A stretch of 64,000 nt of DNA. Source: Trichomonas vaginalis G3. Lineage: Eukaryota > Parabasalia > Trichomonadida > Trichomonadidae. A program made the translations under genes and the position numbers. Within the stretch, counting starts at the first letter, position 1. Each line of letters begins with the position of its first letter. The notes beneath the pieces were generated by a model. That model made no database searches and had not been told where the DNA came from. It was given only the letters and a program-made list of their open reading frames with translations. This document shows, in pieces, positions 1 to 12,663 of this stretch. The stretch covers positions 9,176,001 to 9,240,000 of the forward strand of contig NC_067205.1 of the NCBI RefSeq assembly GCF_026262505.1, given 5' to 3'.

Positions 1-952
1 TGTGTTAATGTCAAACACGATTTGGAAAAATTAATTCTTTAAATCGGCTTATGAATAAGACCAACATCAAAGACATGGCTAATAAATTAATAAATCAATG
101 TTTAATTACCGATTCATGCATTTTTTTCAAAATTTCAAATTTCAAATTTTTGTTTCTCCAAAATATTAATTGTTTCCACTAGATTAACAAATAAACAATA
201 AATTGGAATAATGTAATGCCCAATCATTCATTTTAAATTTTAGATTTAAAACAATATTTTTCTCCATATTATTATAACATGAATCGCTATGATATAAGAA
301 ATATATTTTCAATATTGAAATTGAAAAATTCTAAAATTTTTGAAATTCAATTTGAGTGTGATGATCGATAACATATATTTTTTAATTAAAATATTGTGTC
401 GCTATCATATAAATATACTATTTCTAAATTAAAAATAGGGAAAAAAGTACTATTTAATGATGAAATTGCAAATAATATCAATATATATATATTCATGCTG
501 ATATATTTTGGGAACAGATTGGAAATCACATAAATAGGATTGTGTTAGTTTGTTATGGATATAAAACAAATTTTCGAGCTAATTGAGCGAATTTAAATCA
601 CAAACACTTATATTTTCTATTACAAGGTATATTTGTAATATACAACCAGTAAATAGCTTTCTCTAACTTTTACCAGTTTAGATGATAGCAAATTAGATAC
701 GCATTTCATGACCCCTCACCAAATTCCATTAAAACATATACAAATAAAAGTACTAAGTGGGTATCATCTAACCCTAGAATTATAGCTTCTAGGACTCATC
801 CTAGATGGTAGTTCTGGAAAAACACCTGGTTTTTGGTTTAAATGAGATGTTATATCCAAAATTTCTTATTTTTTAGTATATAATAATGATTTAATAGTTC
901 AAATTATTCATTAGTTAAAAAAAATTTAAAATAAATATAATATTTACAAAAA
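1..952. other. AT-rich intergenic DNA with one structured patch
   Basis: No open frame with recognisable protein content is visible on either strand. The stretch is very AT-rich except for about 660-840, which is less so and carries short inverted repeats (AGATGATA at 680-687 with TATCATCT at 762-769, and CCTAGAA at 773-779 with TTCTAGG at 787-793). It lies downstream of the 3' end of the minus-strand BEACH gene. I see no tRNA or rRNA. Confidence 0.5.
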
Positions 953-3900
953 TCAAACACTTAATGTCAACATCTTGATCTCATCATTCTCAAGAATTAG
1001 ACAAGCTTTGTTGTCCAATTTCGAGAAGTCGATAAACTTAACTTTCGCATCGAGTTGAGATGAGTAAACAAGAGTTAAATCGAAAATCCTGTAAATGCTG
1101 ACATTTCTTTGTGAACCGCAAATAAACAAGAAACTGCCGCAGTCATGAGTTTCACCAATGCAGCAGCTTAAAGGCATAGAATTAATAATACTCGTTCTGC
1201 AAATGAACCTGCATTCTTCAGTATAAACTTCAATCAATGTCATATTGTTGCAATAACCAATAACAACAACACAACCTAATTCCGAAATCAAAACTTTCTT
1301 CGCCTGACCAACTGTTACATTTGTAGTAGCAATTGGTGAACAATTCAAATTCGACAATAAAAGTTTGTTGTGACTATCAATTGATGCGATTAATCCACAT
1401 CTTTGGGAAACAACAGCGTCAACAATTGGAGCAGAATGACCAACAATATAAGAAATATCATTATTGTTAATCAAAGTAACTGTTGAATCGACAGATCCAA
1501 CAATGATGTAATCACCATCAGAATGTAAACAAGGTATCATGAAATTGTTCTGGATTCCTTCTGTTTTGTGTTTCGATTGATAATTATAGACATTGAAGTC
1601 AGTTCTCCATGAAGTAGTGTAGAGAACTGTTCCTCCTGGTAAATTGAAACAAACGTGCTTTCCAAATTCGGAATACTGGCCAAAGAATCCACTAACAGCT
1701 GCTGTTTGAATTTGACTTGGATTCGATGACAAAAACGAAGTGATTTTACCATGAATGTCAATAGTCATTACGATGTTATTATCATAACCCATTGCTGTAA
1801 CATTTTGTATGTTACAATCAACGTTTTCTATTGTTACATTCAGTTTTTCGCACAAAGAAAGGGATTGGCAGAAAATGTCACTCATAAATCTTTTCGGATG
1901 AGGTTCATCGAACAATTTCGAAGGCATCATTCCGAAATTCATGGCGTTTGCAATCATTAATTCATCATTTACGTCGCATTTCTCTGGATAAGAATATTGT
2001 GGAAATACGTTATGAATGTCGAAATTCATTCTCAAGTATCCGAACATCAGATCAATCCATTTGTTTATGTTGTTCGATACATAAGGACTTTCCAAGGCCA
2101 ATCTGTTTAATCTCACAAATTGAAAAGCACTTTTTGCCCATGGTGGCAAAATTACGTCATTTACAGCAACTCCATCATCTGTTTTACCAAATTGGTAATG
2201 ACATAAGTTCTCAAATGCAATGTGCGTCGTAAAGAACTCAGGAATAAGTTCTCGGAAATCACTAATTGTTCCTGTCACGTTTCTCCAAACCGTCAAAATT
2301 GAATTGAAAATACGGTTTGTATTATCAAAATGGCCACTTTGTAAATTGATTGCCAAAGTTGTGAAAGGTTCAATTCTCAACAAGAAATTGACGACAAAAC
2401 CAGGATTCGAGCAGCACTGGACGTAGAAAGGACTGAAATCATCTGAGAAATCTTTTTGGTTGTCGATTAATCTCTCTAATCTTTCTTGATTGAATTCTCC
2501 AACCATTTTTCCGAAATCTCTGTAAATATTTTCGTCATTTAGATCGAGTTTTTCAATTTGATAGTCTTTGATGACCCATGGGAATATTGGATATTGAGTT
2601 ATATCAGAGAAAGATCTTCCGGAATACATATTCAACCAATAAATGTATTCGTAATTTGAAATAACTCTTTCTTGCCAAAGTTTCGTCAATTTCGAAATAT
2701 CCATTTTTTCTTTCCTTTGAACAACAATTGCAGAAGGAAGTCCTGCTTTAGTTATTGCATCCAAGAAAGAATTTCTTTGTTTGAAATCTTGGAAAATAAT
2801 AAAAAGTGTCTGTCCACTTTTTGTGAACATTTCCAAAGCAGAATCGACCATTTGATATCTTCTCCAAAGGATATGTCCGACTTCTGCCAAAAAGATCTCA
2901 ACAAATTTAGGTCTGTTGTAGGATTGCGAACCCATCATTGGAATCATTTTTTCGCCTTCGAAAATCACTGATTTTTTAAGAACGAAAATTGTTCCTTGAG
3001 AAACTCCTTTTGGAGTAACACTTGAACAGATAAATGATTCATCGAATTCTTCAAGTTTCGCTTTGAGAATATCTTTATCAATAGCGATTAATTTCTTCTT
3101 TGTTTCCTTGACTTTTTCATCATCATGAATTGATTTTTCATAAATTTCATCAGCATGATCTTTGAAATGTTTAATTGTCTTGATTCTCGCGTGTCTTCCA
3201 AATGAATCAATGTTATCAGACAATCCATAATGAACATCTTCAATTCCATTTCTCCAAAATGAAACTGTTCCTCCTTTAATCATCATCATATTCCTTGACA
3301 AAGCCAAATCTGATTCAGCGTGTTTTCTTTTCATTGTTGATTTGATTTTGTCGTAAATAGGAAGAATCAGTTTCGCTGCCAATCTGTAAAGTTCTTCTTC
3401 TTCTTGGAGTTGGGCATCACTTTTAATACTTACATCAATCATTTCATTGATGTTTTGTATGTTTTGTTTAGACAATTCATCATTGAGTTTAGAAACGTAA
3501 TCTTTATCATGAGAAATGTCTATTTCTTGCCCATCATCAAGCTTTTTAATTAAATCAGTCAATCCATTGTATTTTTCAGTCAATTCACCAGAAATTTTCG
3601 AAACCAAAACAGCAGGAATTCTGAAATTACTCGAATTACTTGAATTGTTTGCAACTAATGCCATGTAATCAGCAATATCTATCGCTAAGTCATTATTTAC
3701 ATTCATTATCGACTTAAACATCGAAATATACAATGTCCTTAATTCAATGTTATTAAATGTCAAACCGCCGCCATAAGTGGTCGCTTTCAAAAGTGACACA
3801 CAAAAGTCAGTAAATTTAGATTGATCGACATTAAAAATGTCATCATTATTGAAAGTAATTTCGACACTTTTGATGACAGCAATGAATTGGTCGAAAGAAG

Positions 3901-6900
3901 AGAAACAATGAGGATTTTCGAAGTTGATTTTGAACTTGAAAATAACCCATCTCATTAAACAAATCAAACTATCTTTATCAGCTGCATGATAACTTAATGT
4001 GCTCTTTGATAATTCATTTGTCAAACTCGTGAAACACTTCATATAATCCAAATTAGAAATAGAACAAGTTATATCGAAAAACAACAACAAAGTTGATAAT
4101 AATTTGATGTTCTTCGCAATAATTCTTGCTAAAATCGGCATCCAAAGATGACTTTCTTCTTGATCTAACTGTGCCAAAAAGAACATGTAAGTAATCCATC
4201 CACTGAATGGTTTCTCAAACTTTTCATAGAATTTTCTAATAATAAACAAAGCTGCTTTTTGTTTTGTTCTATCAACAAATTCAATTAACTTGCAAATCAA
4301 TGGTAAATAAGGGAAACATGGACTATCTTCTGATATCCTTGAAATCAAAGTATCAAATAATGATTCTATTGGTTCATTGATGATTTTTGCAATTGTTTGC
4401 ATCGCACTCAATAAATGAATATTTTCGGATTTAGAACAAAGTTTTTCAACACGAATAATGCATTGCAAACTCAGTTCTTCGAGATATTCGTATTTAAAGA
4501 ATCGAACAAAAGGAGAAAAGAAATGATACTGACTCAAAATTGACAAAATATCAGTAGATCTTTCATTAACCATTTTCTTGAACAAAGTCAATAATATTTT
4601 AATGAATTCGATTGATTCGCATTCATTTATCATTAAAACTAATGTTGATGCATCATTGAAAGAAAACGGTTCTCTCTCAATTGTTTTCAATGAATTGAAA
4701 AATCTCTCAGAAAAATTCTGAAGCGGAAAGTTTTTGTACGTTTGTAAACCTCCGATCAAAAATTCAGAATAAGGGTTTTCCATGTTAAATCTGTATCTTG
4801 GCATGCGAACCCAGTATTGGAATAAAGCGGGATCACCAAACAAGAACTCCTCAATTTCTTTTCTTATTTTTGGTTGAGTGAAACAATTATAAAGAGCAAC
4901 TAATTTCGAAACATTATGAGAATCGAAATATTCTGGACTTAATCTTCTAAAAACTGCATTTAATGATCTAAACAGTTTCTGGTGAATGAAGTAATTCTGC
5001 ATACGATTTGTCATTTGTATAAACAAATCAATACAACTTGCAAGGAATTCATTTGGTTTAGGAGCATTTGGTGTTGCTTCAAAAACAGGCAAAATCAACA
5101 TCGGACCACCACAATTAACAAATGTACTTGTTAATGTTGGAGTGTAAGGAATAATTAAACCTTTAAATATGGCATCAACTTTTCCTGAATTTACGTCAAT
5201 GCATTGATAATCATTTGTTAAACTCGCTGAGTATTTTGATGCATTATTATCAGCAAATATCATAATTGTTTCTAAGTCACAAATTATTCCGCCGATATGA
5301 CATGTCACTTTTCCATTCAAACCATGATTTATTGTTTTATCAAAGAGTTTTGTTTTGTTTATCTCCAAAGTGACTTTTGAATCTGTAACTCTGAAAATGA
5401 TATGATACAAAATTTGGTTAAATAATTCGAAGTTAATTTCTTCATTCAAATTTAAACCTTGTATCAAAAATTTCTTGTTGAAATAGACAACTTTGATGTT
5501 TGATTCTGCATCACTCAATGAAATGATGCTTCCATTTGATCTGTTGTTTCTAAGTGAAACATAAATTTTCACTTCGCTTTCTAAGTCAAAAATTTTTTCA
5601 AAGTTTCTTTTTGGACCTGTCACATGGAAGAAAGTCGTTGATCTGTCACTCTTGTTCTGTTGATCGAATATTAGATTGATCAAAGTGACGAAAAACCTTG
5701 AAGCACTCATTGGAGGTTTTACAATTGTTTGGAGAAGTTTTGACAGTTCATTTTTGTGGAAAAATGAAGTCGAAATATGGGAAAGGAAAGGAGTTTCAAT
5801 CATTTCAATTGTATAATTATCATGGATATAATCAATCATATCACATATGATGTTTGACTTGAAAAATTGATATTGATTTCCTATTGAAAATTTTGAGAGG
5901 CTGTAAAGTGCTTGAATCACTTCACTTGAATAACTTGTATCCATTGCCAGTTTGTAGATACAAGGTATCATTGATTTCACAACGATTTGTTCACATTCTA
6001 TTGTACTTGACTTCATTTCTATCTTTTTACAAACCAAAACAGAAAACAAAGCATTCCAAACATTGATATTCAACGAAAATTTGTTTTTGTTTTCAACAAA
6101 AATATCAAAGAAACCATCCTGTGATATTCTACTAATGTATTTGAAAGAATCATTACATAACAATATCAAAAAATCACAAACAGATAATAAAAATCTTGTA
6201 CAAAGTTTTTCATCGTTTGAAAGAGAAATTAAACAACAAATTGCTTTGTCTAAATCACTCTGAATAACAGCAGTAACAATATTATCTGGGTTTTGTGATG
6301 ATGCACTTGCAATGTGTACTAATAATATAACAATGGCTTCTGAAAGTTTTTGGTCGTCAATTTTTTGGGAAAGTGACAAAATCCATTCTTTGAAAGAGTT
6401 TATCAAAGAAAAAGGAGTTTTCGAACTGACCAAACTGGAATGGATGGCTTCTATTGCGAAATTCCTTGTGTCCTGTTCGAAAATGAGGTCGAAAAAGAAA
6501 AGTGTCCTTTGTTGATTGCAAAAGAACAAAGTATTGGCAAAACTGCCTGTTAAACATACTTTTAACATATATAAGAGTGTTGCTCTGGCATTTTTGTATT
6601 TGTTTATGTCCTCTTTTTCTGGATTTTGTAAAATAACCGTTCTAAATTTTGCATCAATTTTAATTAAGGCGTCGTAAAGGACGGAAGAGGTAAAGAACTT
6701 GAAATTGACCTTGTCTTGGATCAGATTAATGATGTATGATACAATAAATCTGTAAACAACTGGATCTCCGTACAAAATAATTCTGCTGAACAAATCTCCA
6801 AGCAAACTCGATATATTCGGTGGATGTCTACTGATTATCTGCGTTAGTAAGGTAAATGACTCACAAATGACACAGTATTGTATTGAATTTTTGTAAATAA

Positions 6901-8248
6901 AAGCTTCTCTTTGAAATACGTTGGGATTGAACAATATTTCAATGACATTTGTCTGGATAAGTAAATGGGAGAACTGGTCGGTTTGTAATATGATAGCTAG
7001 GAAGTTCCTTTCGACTGCTGTGTCTTGATATGAAATTTTATTTCCGACATAATTGAGAACTATGTTGAATATGGAGTTGATACACATGACAACCGATGTA
7101 AATGATGTAAATAAGAGGTTTGTATGCGGTTCTGCTTTGATTTGTTGAGGTTCTAAATCTATTGGAATATATTCGCCAAAAGTTCCTGACGGAGTGAACC
7201 AAACTGTATTTGATTCGACTGTAAGAGGTTCTTTCTTAGTAAATCCGACATTTGTTAAGTCTAAATTGAAATGAAAAATATAAGTTTCGAAAACTTTGAA
7301 AATACTTGGCATCCATTCTTCAAACTTCTGAAATATACTTGGATAACTAGTAAACATGATCTTTAGAGAGTCTAATGCTAGGCAAAACACTGAAAACCAT
7401 TCAACTCCATTCGTATTTTGAATGTAAGCAAGTAAATTCGAAAAGTATACGTAGAAGTCGTTTATTTCTTCACCACGAAATGCTGTGAGTTGATGGTTTG
7501 CTGTTTTGATGCAGATGAAATATTCGGCAATATTCGCTTGGGAAATTTCGAAAAATCATGGATCAACTGCAAAATCCTTGAAATGAGAACATATAGATCC
7601 AAGTAAGAAGTCGAATGATTTCGTATCTTTGATTGATTTGTGGTTTAAATGAATTAAAGAATTTACAAAAGTTGTATAGAGCGTAATTGTATCAGAACCT
7701 GCAGAATATATTGCTTGAAATGACGCTGACAACTTTTTTAAGATAACTCTAGTAATAAGTAAAAAATCTCCTAAAACATCTTCAGGAAAATCGGCTGCAC
7801 ATTTGATAATGTAAATGACACTACGCCATTTATTCTGCATGGTATCATTTGAAGCGATGAATTCAGGTTTAAATTGGTATTCGAAAGCTAATAAGGCTCT
7901 CATGAGGTCGTATGAAAGAATTTTTAGATCTTCTATCCTTTCTTTAAGCGGGAGATCGCATTCGTATTGCGCAGCTTCGAAATAACTCTCTGAAATCATT
8001 GTCGGCAAATATAAAGCTTCAGGTAAGAAGATTTCTATATCATGTTGGTGACTTTTTATCGCTTTTATAATAGTTTCACGCGGAAATGGATCATAATTAA
8101 ATTTAGTTGCAAATTGTAATAGCGGATGATTGTTTTGGAGAATGTTTTTCGCGCTATTTTGATTGGAAAAGTAATAAACATACATATCTTGAAGGAAAGA
8201 AAACGAAGAATTAGGTGACATATTCTTCATTGTTTGATCATTATTCAT
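953..8248 (-). CDS. BEACH-WD40 family protein, interrupted by one in-frame TGA
   Basis: BEACH proteins (LYST/neurobeachin kin) are large cytoplasmic scaffolds in membrane traffic and lysosome-related organelle control. The frame runs 2431 codons from an ATG at 8248 to a TGA at 953-955. Residues are counted from 8248. A long helical-repeat N-terminus contains a ConA/LamG-like beta segment near 885-995. A PH-like domain follows at about 1720-1840, then the BEACH domain at about 1850-2140, with WLNMYSGRSFSDITQYPIFP as its signature, then WD40-like repeats to the end. This order is the standard one for the family. Odd point: codon 231 (7558-7556) is TGA, and the same frame stays open on both sides of it. 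So this is a single-base lesion, a sequence error, or read-through. A TCATC 13 bases upstream of the start resembles a trichomonad initiator. Confidence 0.88.
7556..7558 (-). other. In-frame TGA inside the BEACH gene
   Basis: Reading the minus strand, the frame goes ...KDFAVDP, TGA, FFEISQANIAEYF... with no shift. The flanking residues are of the same character as the rest of the protein. No intron border motif is evident around it. Confidence 0.85.
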
Positions 8249-8965
8249 TCTGATTCAAACGATGAGAAATCATACAAAAATTTTTTCATCACATTTTAAA
8301 GTCTTTGATGGATGTCAGTATTGTCAAAAATCGGATAAAAAAATGAGTAAATTACAATATTTCAGATTTATCAATATCAGAATTAGAAAAAATATAATAT
8401 ATCATTTATTTGAACTTCATGAGATGATGAGAGGGGATTTGAAGCTTTTTCTAAACTTCAAATTTAAACTTTTTTGAAAGGGAGTGTGGGACAAACTATC
8501 CAGTGTCACTTTTTTATTAACCTTATTTTAAAAAATTAATAAAATAATAATAAAAAATTATTTGAATCTTTTACATGTTTCATATTAAGTTCTGTCAAAA
8601 TGTAAGCTATTGAATTTTTTGAGAGGGAAATAATCGTCGAGGAAGTAAAAAGTGACGCTTTAGGAAATATTATTAGAAATATGATAATAAATATATTTGG
8701 AAAAAATATGTTTTTTTCAAAAATTGAAATGTTCATAGAATATTTTGAAATATGTAGGGAATTGAATTCGGTAATATATGATAAACAGGATTTTTAAATT
8801 TCAAGGAAAAATAGCTTTTGTGAATACTTTTGAGAACTCTTCTCAAAGATCATGATTCAAATATATTAAGGAGCCAAAATATTAGAGATGAGTTCACAAT
8901 CAAAATTTTCTCACTTTTCTTCCAAATTGACATCCTTACTCACCACTTTCAAGTTTTTCATACAT
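8249..8965. other. Host intergenic region up to Polinton A
   Basis: AT-rich DNA upstream of the BEACH gene. Short open frames here have no family resemblance and look like chance. A 30-codon frame starting at 8888 (MSSQSKFSHFSSK...) runs straight into the element's terminal A-tract, so it could be the cut-off start of a host gene, but nothing else supports that. Confidence 0.5.
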
Positions 8966-9015
8966 AAAAAAAAAAAGGTAGTGGGGCTTCCAGGGGCTGC
9001 GCCCCTTCTAGCCCC
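8966..9015 (+). repeat. Left terminal inverted repeat of Polinton A, with hairpin
   Basis: An A-tract (8966-8976) precedes GGTAGTGGGGCTTCCA. The end folds as a two-part hairpin: GGGGCT 8983-8988 pairs with AGCCCC 9010-9015, and GGGGC 8993-8997 pairs with GCCCC 9001-9005, around a 3-base loop. The other three ends in the window have GGCAC/GTGCC in the inner stem, so pairing is kept while bases differ. Confidence 0.85.
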
Positions 9016-9303
9016 TAAGAAATTTTGCCCAAGACCCAAGAGGAGGACGAGCCAGCCGTTGACTTTTTTGTAGAGCACTCAAAATAGTATAACTTTGTCC
9101 GGACAAGTAAGGGTCTATCGTCGCTACAGGAAAAGTTACAGGCGTTCCAAGGAAGTAAACTTTGAGAAGCCTTTTCCCCTTATAGAATGAGATAGGACGG
9201 TTATTTTACAAAACTGACAACACTTTGACAGAGTAGTTTTTTGTGCTGAACAAAAAGTGTCATATAAACATCTGTCAAAAACCGCTTTTTAACTTCACTT
9301 AAA
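9016..9303. other. Subterminal region of Polinton A
   Basis: Non-coding leader between the terminal repeat and the first gene. Most of it (from about 9085) matches the equivalent stretch of Polinton B at 48870-49085 almost base for base. It contains a 12-base perfect palindrome TTGTCCGGACAA at 9095-9106. The stretch AAAAAGTGTCAT at about 9253-9264 resembles sequences found next to starts elsewhere in the elements. Confidence 0.6.
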
Positions 9304-12300
9304 ATGCCACGTAAGCTACGTAAGAATATACGTAAGAGGAAGGGAGCATTGAAACATCCAATAGTAAAACTGACACCACAACAACAGTTGCAACAACAAA
9401 TGATGAATGACCCCACTATGTTGCAACAAATGTCAAGCAACCCTATGCTTTTAAACCGAGTTATTGGTGCACAGAGTGGAGGTTTAAGAGCGGCACTTTT
9501 AGCGAAAATGGCAGGCTATGGTGGAGCTGCAGACGGAACAGCTTATAACCCTCAAAGTCAAATGAATTTGAGTTCACTCAAAAATCAAATAACAGATGTC
9601 AAAAAGTCAAACATAGACATACAGAAACAAATAAGTGAAAACGAAAAGAAACTAGAATATGACAGACACACAAAGAAACTCAATGAGTTAAACGTAGAGA
9701 AAAAGAAGAAAGAAGAACAACTGAAAGAACTAAGTACAGAGGAATATGCGAAAAAAGTGTCAGAAAAAGCAGCAGAAGTAGCAAAAATGGAACAAGATGT
9801 TATAAATTTGAAAAAACCATACTACTCAATATAAAGTACTGAAAGATGAAGAAATAAAACAAAAAGCCCTGAAGACATATATGGATAGCGATGAGTATAA
9901 AAAAGAAGTTGAAGCAAATGTAAAGGCAGAAAAACTTTTACAGTTGCAAAACCAAACCGTACAGTATGAAAACTTAGCACAAGAAAGTAAAAATAACGAC
10001 GCAGCCATGCAAAAGGCAATGAAAAGCGCAGAATATATAAAAGCTAATAATGACTGGTTAGATGCCCAAGCCAACGCCAAAGCAGCCCAACTTATGGGTC
10101 AATAAGGACAAAAATACAAGCGGATGAAGACAGTTCAAATGAAGCTTTAATGAATGCTGACTTTAAGAACGCCTTCGAAGCTCTTCATAGTAAGGTGAAA
10201 CTAGTGAACGACTTCTCATCTGGAAAGAAACTGAAGTCTGAAGGTTTCGACAACGAGTTAAGAGAAGTAGCACAAAATATGACGAAAATAACAGATGCAG
10301 CAACGAGACAGGCAGTTCAAAGTGCCTATGACGCCGTTAGAGCAACTGTTGTGGAAAGTCAAGAAAAAGAGTTACAACAGACCAAAACAGACCTAGTAAT
10401 GCTTTCTTAAGAACGAAAAGTCAGGTAGGACATTATGCTGCAGATGGAACATATGTGCCAGCTGGTGGAACTTATATACCAGCTGGTGGAACTTATATAC
10501 TAGCTAGTGGAACTTATATACCACCAAACCCTCCAAGAGAAGCACCTGCACCAGGACTACCTAAAACATTTACATCGTCACATGGACACAGACACAGGCA
10601 TGCACCAAAACCAACACAACAACCAACAGTTCAAAACACTGCACCACAACCAACAGTTCAAAACACTGCACCACAACCAACAGTTCAAAACACTGCACCA
10701 CAACCACAAACAGAGCAAGGACATAAAAGAAGTAGAGAACAAGGAAACCAAGAATTCTTAAAAATGCTTAAGGAAAATTATGGTTACCCAGATACTCTTG
10801 ACTTTAGTGACAGATATAAAGAAGCTATTAGAAAGTTCAAGGAAGGAAATACTGACCCGAACCTATTTAGCTTTATGGTTCAGCACCAAATGGGATATAA
10901 TTTCAAACCTGGAAAATACAAGCTCGCTAAGGGATATGATTTAATAGCATATCATCCAAATGACATGAATGAATTTACTCCGAGATATTTGGTGTCAGAG
11001 CTAAATGATAATTCAACTCTCTTCATGAAACGCGTAAAAAATAGAGACGGAACGAAAGAAGAAAGGTTTATGAGTCCGGATGACTTAGATAGGGAACTTT
11101 TAAAAACGGTCTCGGAATATATGAAATGCCAGCAGATGAGGTACAAGAAACTCCACAGGAAGAAGTTCAGATACAACCAGACATGGAAGAAATAGTTCAG
11201 CAACAACAGCTAGAAGAGCCTGAAGGAAACAAACAAGTCCCTCCTTTGGAAACTAACTTCACAGAACTAGATGAAGATTTGGAACAGCCGAAAAATCTTG
11301 ACCCTCAACAAGTGTATGCGGGGAATATGGAATCTTTCCAAGAGTCTAAGAAAAATTCGGCTGACATAGTAGAAGAATATCGAAAAATGTTCGCCGACAT
11401 ACAAAAGACTCCAACATCAGATGAAAATATTCAGCATAGAATGGAAGTACTGAAAGAAAATGTACGCAAATACAACAATCCTTTTTACTTACGACCATAT
11501 AACGTTCAATCTTTGGCTGAACTCGGTGAAAATAAAAGGTTAAATTTCAACAAAACATATAGAAATGAAACATTGTTTAAAGTTCATTCAGAACCTAACC
11601 AATATGGAAACAAACCTACTTTTGTTTCTGCAGACTATGGAACTACAATGAGATGGGGTCATAAAGCTAATCCGGATAGGTGGTTCATAAACTTACAACC
11701 ACAATTCCAAGAAGTTGTAGACGCAATGGAAGTGAATGGTGAACCAGATATAGCTGGTATTTTCAGCGCGGCTTTAATGCCATTGAAAGATATGAAACAT
11801 GCAGATATTTTGGACCAGTATGAAATGAACATGGCTGATGGAAATATAACACCTGACGTTCTAGAACATTTATCTCAAAGAACTACACAGAACCATAGAG
11901 ATGGTATATTTGGTGAAGAGTTTAGAAAGAAAGTTAGGGAGATAGAAGGAAGAGAACCTATTGTACATAACCTTGCAAACGAAAGTTTACAAAATGTCAT
12001 AAAAACTTACTTTGCAGACAATGAACTGAGAAGGGATGAATATTTAAGAAAACTCAAATGGACAGTACCAAATGAAATGTTAGTATTGAAAAACATGTTC
12101 CTTGACAAAATAAAACCAACTACAGAAATAAATGACGCAAGACTGAAACATTGGGTAAAAGCTTTCCCATTCACAAAAGATATTATTGGTAACATGGAAA
12201 GAAAACCAGAATGGCTACAAAAACATATATTTGGAAACGAGCATATTCCATATGGACAAGCTATATTTGAAGAGCTTGAACCGGAAACTCAGGAAAGAGT

Positions 12301-12510
12301 CATGCAAACAATAAGCGACGACTCAAATACAAACTATGACAAAATCTTTCTAGGATATTGGTTACCTGAGATGGGCGACCAGAGCCAAAGGCAAAAAGGA
12401 CATGGGAAATTTACAACATACTAGGTAAACATGAGGCAAAGATGCAACAACTTGAAGCAGAGGGCAAGTTACCAAAAGCGACACCAAAGAAGAAGAGTAG
12501 AACAAAGTGA
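9304..12510 (+). pseudogene. Polinton A large coiled-coil structural protein (broken)
   Basis: First gene after the terminal repeat and the longest in the structural block. The start MPRKLRKNIRKRKG is strongly basic. It is followed by a glutamine-rich stretch (about residue 25-60), long Lys/Glu-rich coiled coil, a tandem Pro/Gln/Thr repeat (QPTVQNTAP units, about 10610-10710) and a more globular C-terminal half with acidic segments. The end is lysine-rich (ATPKKKSRTK). I do not recognise the family; position next to the capsid candidate suggests a virion component or scaffold. The gene carries several breaks in this copy. A small basic gene overlaps its 3' end in another frame. Confidence 0.6.
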
Positions 12511-12631
12511 AAATAGTGAAGAAGTAACTTCATCTAGTGAAAGTAGTGGCAATGAAGGAAAAAGAAGAGTTAAAAACTCAGTCAGGAAGAAAGTAAAGCT
12601 TGGTACGAGTGGGTTCTATTATGACACATAA
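12431..12631 (+). CDS. Small Arg/Lys/Ser-rich protein overlapping the preceding gene (Polinton A)
   Basis: 66-residue frame starting MRQRCNNLKQRASYQ, overlapping the 3' end of the large structural gene in a different frame. It is very basic at both ends with a central Ser/Glu patch. Polinton B keeps the same frame open (45551-45751) with only one or so replacements, which favours a real gene. A short basic virion or DNA-condensing peptide is possible by analogy with adenovirus core peptides, but that is inference. Confidence 0.5.
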   Translation: MRQRCNNLKQRASYQKRHQRRRVEQSENSEEVTSSSESSGNEGKRRVKNSVRKKVKLGTSGFYYDT

Positions 12632-12663
12632 ATCCAACTATTCTATATTTTTACCCATATGAA

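Noticed and set aside
760-840. tRNA gene
   Set aside because: Some short stems but no cloverleaf or T-loop consensus.
8262-8477. 71-codon frame upstream of the BEACH gene
   Set aside because: AT-rich chance frame; no motif.
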